This document shows, in pieces, positions 15,352 to 21,804 of a DNA stretch of 21,804 nucleotides (position 1 is the stretch's first letter; the number at the start of each line of letters is the position of its first letter). Origin of the DNA: an uncultured Collinsella sp. (GTDB lineage Bacteria; Actinomycetota; Coriobacteriia; Coriobacteriales; Coriobacteriaceae). The notes beneath the pieces are model-generated. The model did no database searches. It was not told the DNA's origin and saw nothing but the letters and a program-made list of their open reading frames with translations. The stretch covers positions 1 through 21,804 of the forward strand of contig CATVYG010000040.1 of the NCBI GenBank assembly GCA_958348225.1, in the 5' to 3' direction. The translations under genes were made by a program, and so were the position numbers.

Positions 15352-16038
15352 CTACCTCCTTTGGTTGATAAGGTCCTCGATTATCGAGACGACCTCGTCG
15401 ATGGCGTGGGCGGTGGAGTCGACGTGCACGGCGTCCTCGGCGGGCACGAGCGGGGCGACCTCGCGGCTGCTGTCAAGCTTGTCGCGCTGCTTAAGGGCGT
15501 CGAGGGTCTCGTCGACCTCGGCCTCGAGTTGCGCGGGCGTGAGCGGCTGGGCGTCGTTTTGGTGACGCTGCAGCACGCGGCGGCGGGCGCGCTCGCGCGG
15601 GTCAGCGGTCAGGAAGACCTTGACCTGCGCGTTGGGGAACACGACGGTTCCGATGTCGCGACCCTCGGCCACGATATCGCGGTCCTCGGCGGCGCGGCGC
15701 TGATGGATGAGCATGGCGGCGCGCACGCCCGGGTAGGCCGAGACCTTGGACACGTTGGCGTCGACCTGCGGGGTACGAATGGCGGCCGAAGCGTCCTTGC
15801 CGTCAATGGTCAGGCGCGTATCCTCGCCGGTGCCGTTGGTAAAGCGAATCTCGATCTGCTCGGCGAGGGCGTCGATGGCCGCCTCGTCGTCCAGATCGAT
15901 GCCGCGGTCGAGCGCGGCGAAGGTGACGGCGCGATACATGGCGCCCGTGTCGAGCTTGTTAAAGCCCAGCTGGCGGGCGATCTCCTTGGCGATGGTGGAC
16001 TTGCCGGAACCGGCGGGGCCGTCGATGGCGACGATCAT
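15352..16038 (-). CDS. cmk: Cytidylate kinase
   Basis: Cmk phosphorylates CMP and dCMP, recycling pyrimidine nucleotides from RNA turnover and phospholipid synthesis. The 228-residue protein has the P-loop DGPAGSGKST (6-15), the CMP-binding LDTGAMYRAVT, the EGRDIGTVVFPNA block and the lid region DPRERARRR. The length is that of the usual bacterial type with an insert domain. The ATG at 16036-16038 has AAAGGAAG 6 nt upstream. It lies 66 bp after rluB and 3 bp before plsC. An rluB-cmk-plsC order is frequent in Gram-positive genomes. Confidence 0.97.
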   Translation of the reverse strand: MIVAIDGPAGSGKSTIAKEIARQLGFNKLDTGAMYRAVTFAALDRGIDLDDEAAIDALAEQIEIRFTNGTGEDTRLTIDGKDASAAIRTPQVDANVSKVSAYPGVRAAMLIHQRRAAEDRDIVAEGRDIGTVVFPNAQVKVFLTADPRERARRRVLQRHQNDAQPLTPAQLEAEVDETLDALKQRDKLDSSREVAPLVPAEDAVHVDSTAHAIDEVVSIIEDLINQRR

Positions 16039-16104
16039 GCAATGCTTCCTTTCGATGGTTGACGTGCTGGTATGGTTCGCGGGTGCTGCGGCTTGGCGGT
16101 CTGC

Positions 16105-17070
16105 CTAGCCCGTGTAGCGCTCGCGGTAGGTGTTGCGCTTGGGTGCGGAGCCGTGGCTGCCGTGGTGACGCGTGCGGCTGGCGGGCGTGTCTTGGGGCTT
16201 GTCGCCGTTGCGCTTGGCGCTCGCCTGCTTAGGCGGGATGCCGCCGGACTTGAGGATCTGCACCTCGCGGTCGGTGAGCTCGCGCCACGATCCCTTGGCC
16301 ACGCCCTCGAGCTCAAGGCCGGCAAAGTTGCAGCGATGCAGACGGATTACCGGATGGTGAATCTTGCTCAACATGCGCTTGACCTGGTTCTTGCGGCCCT
16401 CTCGAATGATGACCTCCACGGCGGTGGTGCCGGGCTTGACGCCTTGCGGAGCCACGGCCACGGCCTCGCGCGCGTTGATGACGCGGCAGATTGCTGGCTG
16501 GCATAGGCCGTCGTCGAGCTCGATGCCACGGCGGAGCGGTTCTAGATCGCGGTCGGTCAGCTGCCCGTCCACGAGTGCCTGGTAGGTCTTGTAAACGTGC
16601 TTGCTCGGGTGCAGCAGGTCCTGCGACAGGTCGCCGTCGGTGGTAAAGAGCAAAAGGCCTGTGGTGTCGCGGTCCAGACGACCCACCGGGAAGAGTCCCG
16701 GAAAGCGGTCGCGGGGGACCAGGTCGGCCACGCAAGGGCGCTCCTGCGGGTCGCTCATGGTGGTGAGGTAGCCGGTCGGCTTGTAGAGCATCAAGTACAC
16801 GGCGCCCTGGTTGAGCTTGACGGGCATGCCGTCGACCTCGATATGATCGTGGTCGACGTCGACCTTGGTGCCCAGCTCGGTCGCGACCTGGCCGTTGACG
16901 GTCACGCGGCCGTCGGTCATCAGGTCCTCCGAGCCGCGGCGGCTCGCCACGCCCGCACGCGCCAAAAAGCGCTGCAGGCGCATGGTGTGCGGATAGACGG
17001 GCTGGGCGTCGGTTGCGGGTACTGCGTTGCCCATGGCGCGCGTCTCCCCTACTTCGTTAGTCCTCGTCAT
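16105..17070 (-). CDS. rluB: 23S rRNA pseudouridine synthase, RluB family
   Basis: An RsuA/RluB-type enzyme isomerising a uridine in 23S rRNA. From the ATG at 17068-17070 it has 321 residues. The S4 RNA-binding domain runs from about residue 30 (MRLQRFLARAGVASRR) to 75, and the catalytic GRLDRDTTGLLLFTTDG has the aspartate at 133. KTYQALV, EVIIREGRKNQVKRML and VIRLHR follow, then a basic, probably disordered C-terminal tail of about 50 residues. The start has GGAGG 6 nt upstream and overlaps scpB by 14 bp; an ATG at 17034 with GGGGAG 9 nt upstream is an alternative that loses 12 residues. The position directly after scpB matches the typical rluB neighbourhood. Confidence 0.95.
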   Translation of the reverse strand: MTRTNEVGETRAMGNAVPATDAQPVYPHTMRLQRFLARAGVASRRGSEDLMTDGRVTVNGQVATELGTKVDVDHDHIEVDGMPVKLNQGAVYLMLYKPTGYLTTMSDPQERPCVADLVPRDRFPGLFPVGRLDRDTTGLLLFTTDGDLSQDLLHPSKHVYKTYQALVDGQLTDRDLEPLRRGIELDDGLCQPAICRVINAREAVAVAPQGVKPGTTAVEVIIREGRKNQVKRMLSKIHHPVIRLHRCNFAGLELEGVAKGSWRELTDREVQILKSGGIPPKQASAKRNGDKPQDTPASRTRHHGSHGSAPKRNTYRERYTG

Positions 17071-17785
17071 GCAAATCCTCCGAGGTCTCGTCGGCGACCA
17101 GGGTCTCCAAGTCCTCGACTGCCTCAACATCTTCAACATCGGTATCGAGCAGTTCGCGCTCTTCGTCCAGATCTTCGGCCTGCTCCTCGAGCGTGGACTG
17201 AATGCTGCGGCCGCTTAGACGCTCGCGGATAAACTGGCGCGACTGCTCGTCGGGGGCAAACTGCTCCAGATCGGGCAGGTCGCGGGTGGAGCGCAGGCCG
17301 AACTTTTCCAAGAAGGCGTTGGTCGTGCCGTAGATGATGGCTTGACCGCGCTGGGGATCGCGGCCGAGCTCGCGCACCAGGCCCTTGTCCACAAGCGACG
17401 CGATGACGCCGTCGGAGTTGACGCCGCGGATGCCCTTGACCACCTCGCGCGTCACAGGCTGGTGGTAAGCGATCACGGCTAGGGTTTCGAGCGCCGCTTG
17501 CGACAACTTTTGCGTATCCCAGCTCAGCACGTAAGCCTCGACCACATCGTGGTAAGCGGGGTGCGTAAACAGGCGCCAGCCTCCGGCGACTTCGCGAAGC
17601 TGAAAGCCGCGGTTGGCATCCTCGTACTCAACCTTGAGCTCGGCGAGCAGCGACGCGCACTCGCCGGGGGCGATATCCAGTGCGCCGGCCAGCGCGGGCG
17701 CACTCACCGGGTCGCTCGACACCAGCAGCAACGCCTCGAGGGCACCTTTGAGGCTGTTTGCCTCCAGCGTGGAAAGGGTTGACAT
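17057..17785 (-). CDS. scpB: Segregation and condensation protein B
   Basis: ScpB is the small winged-helix partner of ScpA in the SMC-ScpAB condensin that compacts and separates replicated chromosomes. The 242-residue protein has the two winged-helix units: LKGALEALLLVSSDPVS at the start, and KLSQAALETLAVIAYHQPVTR followed by IRGVNSDGVIASLVDKGLV in the second. The last 50 residues are strongly acidic (Glu/Asp-rich), a lineage-specific tail. TAGGAG spanning the scpA stop lies 8 nt before the ATG. The smc gene itself is not in the window. Confidence 0.97.
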   Translation of the reverse strand: MSTLSTLEANSLKGALEALLLVSSDPVSAPALAGALDIAPGECASLLAELKVEYEDANRGFQLREVAGGWRLFTHPAYHDVVEAYVLSWDTQKLSQAALETLAVIAYHQPVTREVVKGIRGVNSDGVIASLVDKGLVRELGRDPQRGQAIIYGTTNAFLEKFGLRSTRDLPDLEQFAPDEQSRQFIRERLSGRSIQSTLEEQAEDLDEERELLDTDVEDVEAVEDLETLVADETSEDLHDED

Positions 17786-17796
17786 GGTTGCGGCTC

Positions 17797-18606
17797 CTAT
17801 TCGGTGAGCTCGGGGCCCTCGCCGGGCACGTATGCCTCGGCTCCCTCGACTCGGTTGATGCAGATGGTTCCAAAGATCTTGTCCTGGCTCAGCGTGAGCG
17901 AGCCGCGCTTGGCGAGCTCCAGCATGGCCAGGAAGGTGACGACGAGCTGCTCGGTGGTGGCATCGCCGTCCAACAGCTCGCGGAAAGTGCAGGTTTGGTG
18001 CGCCATGGTAAAGCGGTCGACCGAGGCCACCGTCAGGTCGAGCGGCACGCGATGCGGCGCCACGTGCTCGGCCTCCAGCAGGAAGGTCTGGCGCTTGCCG
18101 TCCAGGTCGGCGCAGATGACGGCGAGGCCGCGCAGGGTGATGCCGGCTAGATAGTCGGGCATGAGGCCCAAGAACTCGGGATCGGGGCCAGCCACACGCG
18201 GGTGCATGCGGCTTTCGGCCTGCATGCGGGCACCGAGGGCCGCAGCCGCGCCCTTAAACTGCTTGTAGGCAATCAGGCGCTGGATCAGGACCTCGCGCAG
18301 GGCATCGCCGTCGAGCGTGCTGAGCTCCTCGAGGTCTTCGTCGAACTCGTCATCGTCGTCGACTTTGTGCGGGGCCTCCTGCGGTACCAGAGAGGCAGCC
18401 TTGATGTCCAAAAGGGTTGCCGCGACCAGCAAAAAGTCGCTCGCCACGTCTAGGTCCAGCGCCTCGATACGCTCGGCCTCGGCAAGGTATTGCTCGGCCA
18501 CCTCGCTGATCGAGATGGCGCCGATATCAACTTTTTGGCGGGTAACCAGCTGCAGCAGCAGGTCGAACGGTCCGCTGTAGACCTGCGTCGACACGCGATA
18601 CGACAT
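17797..18606 (-). CDS. scpA: Segregation and condensation protein A
   Basis: ScpA is the kleisin that bridges the SMC heads and binds ScpB. The 269-residue protein begins YRVSTQVYSGPFDLLLQLV, the standard ScpA N-terminus, followed by the helical SMC-neck-binding region (ISEVAEQYLAEAE and FLLVAATLLDIKAASLVP). An acidic linker (DDDDEFDEDLEE) lies in the middle, and a C-terminal winged helix carries VVTFLAMLELAKRGSLTLSQDKIFGTI. AAAGGAGG precedes the ATG. It starts after an 84-bp gap downstream of the M50 gene, one of the wider gaps in the run, so a secondary promoter there is possible though none was clear. Confidence 0.97.
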   Translation of the reverse strand: MSYRVSTQVYSGPFDLLLQLVTRQKVDIGAISISEVAEQYLAEAERIEALDLDVASDFLLVAATLLDIKAASLVPQEAPHKVDDDDEFDEDLEELSTLDGDALREVLIQRLIAYKQFKGAAAALGARMQAESRMHPRVAGPDPEFLGLMPDYLAGITLRGLAVICADLDGKRQTFLLEAEHVAPHRVPLDLTVASVDRFTMAHQTCTFRELLDGDATTEQLVVTFLAMLELAKRGSLTLSQDKIFGTICINRVEGAEAYVPGEGPELTE

Positions 18607-18690
18607 CTTCGACCTCCTTTGACGGCGCCTTCGCGGCGCGGTTTGGGTGCATGTTACGACCGTTATGCACGGTCGACCTGTAAGTTTACC

Positions 18691-19374
18691 TTAGATGCCG
18701 GCGATTGCGAAGTTGAGCAGCTGCTCAGCGAGCGGATACACGGTAACGTCGAAATAGCGGCCGATCACGTCGATGCCGGTCCACATGGGCAGCAGGTACA
18801 GCACCAAGATGAGGATGGGCATGGCGTATTGCTGCAGGCGATAGTAGTTGGCGAGCGCCTTTCCCTTGAGGAACGGGACGATAATCGACGAGCCGTCGAG
18901 CGGCGGAATTGGGATGAGGTTAAAGAACGCGAGCGACAAGTTGACCACGATAAAGGTGGCGCCGAAGTTCATGATTTGGGACGCAACGGCAAAGGACATG
19001 CTGGCATAAAGGTTGCCGTATGCCGCGTGCATGAGGGCCGCGGCCAGGCACGCGAGCGCGATGTTCGATGCGGGGCCGGCAACGCTCACCAAGACCTCGT
19101 CGCGTTTGGGGTGCTTGAGGTTATTGAGGTAGACGGGCACGGGCTTGGCAAAGGCGAACACCGGGCCGCCGGCGGCAAGCATGAGCAGCGGCAGGAGGAC
19201 GGTACCGAACGGGTCAATATGGTTGAGCGGGTTGAGCGAGACGCGGCCGCGCGAACGGGCCGTCTTGTCGCCGAGCGCCCAGGCTGCGGCTGCGTGCGCG
19301 CTCTCGTGGATCACAATGCCCACGATGACGGCGGCAGCGCTGGCGAGCAGGTTCATGAAGTAGCTGCTGGACAT
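18691..19374 (-). CDS. Site-2-protease-type M50 membrane metallopeptidase
   Basis: An intramembrane zinc protease of 227 residues with about five or six hydrophobic helices. The zinc site HESAH (23-27) lies in the first or second helix, and the third ligand is expected in NLIPIPPLDGSS (Asp160), the N-x-x-P-x-x-P-L-D-G motif. NPLNHIDPFGT (48-58) and AGPASN (99-104) are the other family markers. There is no PDZ domain, so it belongs to the compact group rather than RseP/RasP. Its substrate is unknown; compact M50 genes next to scpA are common in Gram-positive genomes. GGGGAG sits 4 nt upstream of the ATG. Confidence 0.92.
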   Translation of the reverse strand: MSSSYFMNLLASAAAVIVGIVIHESAHAAAAWALGDKTARSRGRVSLNPLNHIDPFGTVLLPLLMLAAGGPVFAFAKPVPVYLNNLKHPKRDEVLVSVAGPASNIALACLAAALMHAAYGNLYASMSFAVASQIMNFGATFIVVNLSLAFFNLIPIPPLDGSSIIVPFLKGKALANYYRLQQYAMPILILVLYLLPMWTGIDVIGRYFDVTVYPLAEQLLNFAIAGI

Positions 19375-19383
19375 GGCGCTCCC

Positions 19384-19680
19384 CTAGCGGACGCGGCGCG
19401 AGGCACGCGTGAGCAGGTAGTCGGCCACAAACAGGATGACGGCCACGATGGCGTAATCCAGGCGGAACACGCCGCCGAAAGGCGACGTGATGACGCCGTA
19501 GCCGGCGATGGAACTCGGCAGCGCGCGAGAAAGCTCGACGACAAAGCCAACGATCTGTAGCTTGGCGGTCAGGCCGCTAAAGCACAGCAGCACGGTCATC
19601 GCGCTCATAAAGATGCCGCAGATGCGGCACGCAATGGCGATGATGCTCATCGCCACGGCAGCGGCCTTACGAGAGTTCAC
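19384..19680 (-). CDS. Small membrane protein of unknown function
   Basis: A 98-residue protein starting with GTG at 19678-19680 (VNSRKAAAV). The start is supported by AGGAG 7 nt upstream, inside the end of the ABC-F gene, which it overlaps by 14 bp. Two or three hydrophobic helices are visible (about 8-28, 40-60 and 68-88), and the C-terminus is Arg-rich (LLTRASRRVR), suggesting a cytoplasmic tail. No motif is recognised; the helix pattern is loosely reminiscent of YggT-type proteins, but I cannot support that. It ends 9 bp before the M50 gene and is probably translated with it. Confidence 0.75.
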   Translation of the reverse strand: MNSRKAAAVAMSIIAIACRICGIFMSAMTVLLCFSGLTAKLQIVGFVVELSRALPSSIAGYGVITSPFGGVFRLDYAIVAVILFVADYLLTRASRRVR

Positions 19681-21700
19681 GCGCGGTCTCCTCTTCGATC
19701 TGGGTGGAAAGCTCCAGCCATTCGTCCTCGAGCTTGGGCAGCTCTTGCTTAAGGCCGTTATATTCCCCCAGCGCGGCGTTGAACTTGTCCTGATCGGCAT
19801 AAAGCTCTTCGCTTGCCATCATTTCCATAAGCTCATCATAGTGGGCGCGCTTTTTGTCGAGCTCGGCCTCGATCTTCTTGAGCTGGTTGCGCACACCCTT
19901 GAGTTTTTTGTTGAGTGCGGCGCGGGCCTGGGCCTCGGCACGCTTTTGCTCCTTGGTCTTTTTGCCCTCCGCAGGCTTAGGCGCCGCGGCGGGGGTGTCG
20001 GCCTGGGCGGCGCTGGCTTTGGTGGGCCTGGCCGCGGCGGGCGCGCTCTCCCCTGCTGCCTCGGCGGCGGCGCGGGCTGCGAGGTCCTCGCGCTTATAGA
20101 GGTAGTAGTCGTAGTCGCCGTCGTAGACCGTGACCTTGCCGTCGCGGATGTCGATGATGCGGTTGGCCACGGCACGCACCAGGTGCTCGTCGTGGCTGAT
20201 CAGCACGATGGTGCCGGGGAAGTTTTGCAGGGCGTTCTCGAGCATGTCCACCGAGTCGATGTCCAGGTGGTTAGTGGGCTCGTCCAGGCACAGGAGCGCC
20301 TCGGGGGCCACGAGCATCTTGGCAAGCGCCAGACGCGCCTTTTCGCCGCCGGAGAGGACACGGACCTGCTTCTCGATGGAGTCGTTGTCGCTAAATAGGA
20401 AGGCGCCCAGCAGGCTGCGCTGCTGCGGCACGGTCCACTTGGGCGTGACGGTGTCGATCTCTTGCAGGACGGTGTTGGACTCGGTCATGCCCTCGAGCGC
20501 GTGCTGGGCGTAGTAGGCCACACCCACGTTGGTGCCCAGGTCGCGGGTGCCGGTGGTGGGCGGTTCCAGGCCGGCGAGGATCTTCATGAGGGTGGACTTG
20601 CCGGCGCCGTTGGGGCCGACGAGCGCCACATGCTCGCCGCGGTAGAGCTTGAGGTCGATGTCACTGTAGATGTGCTTGTCGCCGTATGACTTGGAGACGC
20701 CCTCGAGGCCCACGACCATATCGCCCGAGCGCGGCGGGTCGGGGAACTTAAAGTCGATATGCTTGTGGCCCTCGGGCAGGATGACGAGCTCCTTTTTGAT
20801 CTGCTCGATTTTGCGGATGCGCTCCTGGGCCTGGGCTGCCTTGGTGGGCTTGTAGCGGAACTTATCGACGAAGACCTGCATGTGGGCGATGTCACGCTCC
20901 TGGGCGGCGCGCTTGGCGCGCATTTGCTCCAGGTTGTCCTCGCGCTGCTTGAGGTAGCTACTGTAGTTGCCGGTGTAGGTGGTCACGCGGCGGTTTTCGA
21001 GTGCGGCGACATGGTCGACGCAGGCGTCCATGAAGGCGCGGTCGTGGCTGACGATGAGGACGGCGCCGTCGTAGTTGGCGATAAAGCCGCGCAGCCACTG
21101 GACGCTTTCGAGGTCCAAGTGGTTGGTGGGCTCGTCCAGCAGCAGCAGGTCGGGGTGGCGCAGGAAGAGCTTGGCGAGCGCGATACGCATCTGCCAGCCG
21201 CCCGAGAACTCGGAGCACGGGCGCTCAAAGTCGGTGACTTTAAAGCCCAGGCCGGACAGGATTTTGCGGGCGTTGCTCTCGAGCTCGTAGCCGCCCAGAT
21301 GCTCAAAGCGGTCCTGGACTTGGCCGTACTCGTTGAGGAGTGCGTCGACGTCCTTGCCCTGCTCGGAGAGCTCGGTGATTTGGGCCTGCAGCTCGTTGGC
21401 GCGCTCGCCCATGCGGCGGATTTCCTTGGCGGCGGCCATGACCTCGGCAAGGATGGTGGTGTCCTTTTGCTCCAGGTTGGTTTCTTGCTCTAGATAGCCT
21501 ACCTGGCAGTCCTTGGCGTACTGGACCTGGCCGGCGTCGGGGCTGTCGATGCCCATGATGATTTTGAGCATGGTGGTTTTGCCGGCGCCGTTGGGTCCCA
21601 CGAGCGCGAAGCGCTCGCCGGGGTTGATCTGGAAGGACGCGCCGCTAAAGAGGACGTGCGCGCCGAAGCTTTTTTCGATCTTGTCGACCAGGAGGATCAT
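19667..21700 (-). CDS. ABC-F family ATP-binding protein
   Basis: A soluble duplicated ABC ATPase (677 residues) without membrane segments, the ABC-F type that acts on ribosomes in translation or antibiotic protection. The first domain has Walker A GPNGAGKTT (35-43), signature FSGGWQMR and DEPTNHLD. The interdomain linker has KFRYKPTKAAQAQERIRKIE. The second domain has GPNGAGKST, LSGGEKAR and DEPTNHLD. A low-complexity Ala/Pro-rich linker follows, then a C-terminal Lys/Glu coiled coil of about 90 residues, similar to the C-terminal extension of Uup- and YdiF-like proteins. Nothing here singles out an antibiotic-resistance subtype, so a housekeeping role is likelier. It starts 30 bp after the tRNA terminator and is the first gene of the co-directional run. 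Confidence 0.95.
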   Translation of the reverse strand: MILLVDKIEKSFGAHVLFSGASFQINPGERFALVGPNGAGKTTMLKIIMGIDSPDAGQVQYAKDCQVGYLEQETNLEQKDTTILAEVMAAAKEIRRMGERANELQAQITELSEQGKDVDALLNEYGQVQDRFEHLGGYELESNARKILSGLGFKVTDFERPCSEFSGGWQMRIALAKLFLRHPDLLLLDEPTNHLDLESVQWLRGFIANYDGAVLIVSHDRAFMDACVDHVAALENRRVTTYTGNYSSYLKQREDNLEQMRAKRAAQERDIAHMQVFVDKFRYKPTKAAQAQERIRKIEQIKKELVILPEGHKHIDFKFPDPPRSGDMVVGLEGVSKSYGDKHIYSDIDLKLYRGEHVALVGPNGAGKSTLMKILAGLEPPTTGTRDLGTNVGVAYYAQHALEGMTESNTVLQEIDTVTPKWTVPQQRSLLGAFLFSDNDSIEKQVRVLSGGEKARLALAKMLVAPEALLCLDEPTNHLDIDSVDMLENALQNFPGTIVLISHDEHLVRAVANRIIDIRDGKVTVYDGDYDYYLYKREDLAARAAAEAAGESAPAAARPTKASAAQADTPAAAPKPAEGKKTKEQKRAEAQARAALNKKLKGVRNQLKKIEAELDKKRAHYDELMEMMASEELYADQDKFNAALGEYNGLKQELPKLEDEWLELSTQIEEETARELS

Positions 21701-21731
21701 GGTGCCGCCTTTGACCTTGTGTTCCTATATG

Positions 21732-21760
21732 AAAAAAGGCCCCAACTTACGTTGGAGCCT
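21732..21760 (-). terminator. Intrinsic terminator of the right-edge tRNA
   Basis: On the minus strand, aggctccaac (21751-21760) pairs with gttggggcct (21737-21746) around a 4-nt loop, with one wobble, followed by a run of T (plus-strand a's at 21732-21737). It separates the tRNA from the ABC-F gene. Confidence 0.9.
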
Positions 21761-21775
21761 CATTCAATGCTCGGG

Positions 21776-21804
21776 TGGAGACGAGGGGGATCGAACCCCT
21801 GACC
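21776..21804 (-). tRNA. 3' end of a tRNA, cut by the right edge (possibly tRNA-Ala)
   Basis: On the minus strand the sequence reads GGTC, then the T-arm AGGGG-TTCGATC-CCCCT, then the acceptor 3' half CGTCTCC and discriminator A. The U at position 70 would give the G3-U70 identity pair of tRNA-Ala if position 3 is G, but the 5' half is outside the window. A tmRNA 3' end, which mimics tRNA-Ala, is an alternative; the GGTC before the T-arm favours a normal tRNA. The bases after the discriminator are CCC, so the terminal CCA is not fully encoded. Confidence 0.75.

Overview
The window reads as a GC-rich Gram-positive chromosome, most likely a coriobacterium such as Collinsella. This is inferred from the high-GC housekeeping genes, strong AGGAG-type ribosome sites, and a run of core genes (scpA-scpB-rluB-cmk-plsC-ispH-DUF512-der-plsY-gpsA) in an order typical of Gram-positive and Coriobacteriia genomes. 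No sequence search was possible, so the genus is an inference.

Layout. Positions 1-4465 are an accessory region of lower and uneven base composition. It holds the start of an unidentified gene running off the left edge (minus), a small hypothetical gene (minus), a DUF1648-type membrane protein (minus), and two tandem plus-strand genes. These two share a pilin-like N-terminus (short basic leader, G-Q-x-x-x-E-Y site, one membrane helix) but carry unrelated C-terminal domains: BspA-like repeats in the first, a DUF6273-like domain in the second. Both are frame-disrupted: the first at a run of nine G and again at a T run, the second by an 11-bp tandem duplication and at a C run. The G run, next to overlapping ATGCATG starts, looks like a possible phase-variation switch. 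This pair is the most interesting part of the window.

At 4466-4542 a tRNA-Pro(GGG), with its own promoter and terminator, marks the boundary. From there to the right edge every gene is on the minus strand and tightly packed, so transcription runs from about 21.7 kb down to 4.6 kb. In transcription order: ABC-F ATPase, small membrane protein, M50 metalloprotease, scpA, scpB, rluB, cmk, plsC, ispH, a DUF512 radical-SAM-like protein, der, plsY, gpsA, rpe, cysteine desulfurase, Nif3-like protein, zinc-ribbon coiled-coil protein, coaBC. Most junctions are overlaps or gaps under 20 bp, which suggests one long operon or a few nested ones. The functions are ribosome biogenesis and translation (ABC-F, RluB, Der), chromosome segregation (ScpAB), phospholipid synthesis (GpsA, PlsY, PlsC), isoprenoid synthesis (IspH), nucleotide, cofactor and Fe-S metabolism (Cmk, CoaBC, desulfurase) and the pentose phosphate pathway (Rpe).

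The right edge cuts into the 3' end of another tRNA (minus), followed by a clear intrinsic terminator just upstream of the ABC-F gene.
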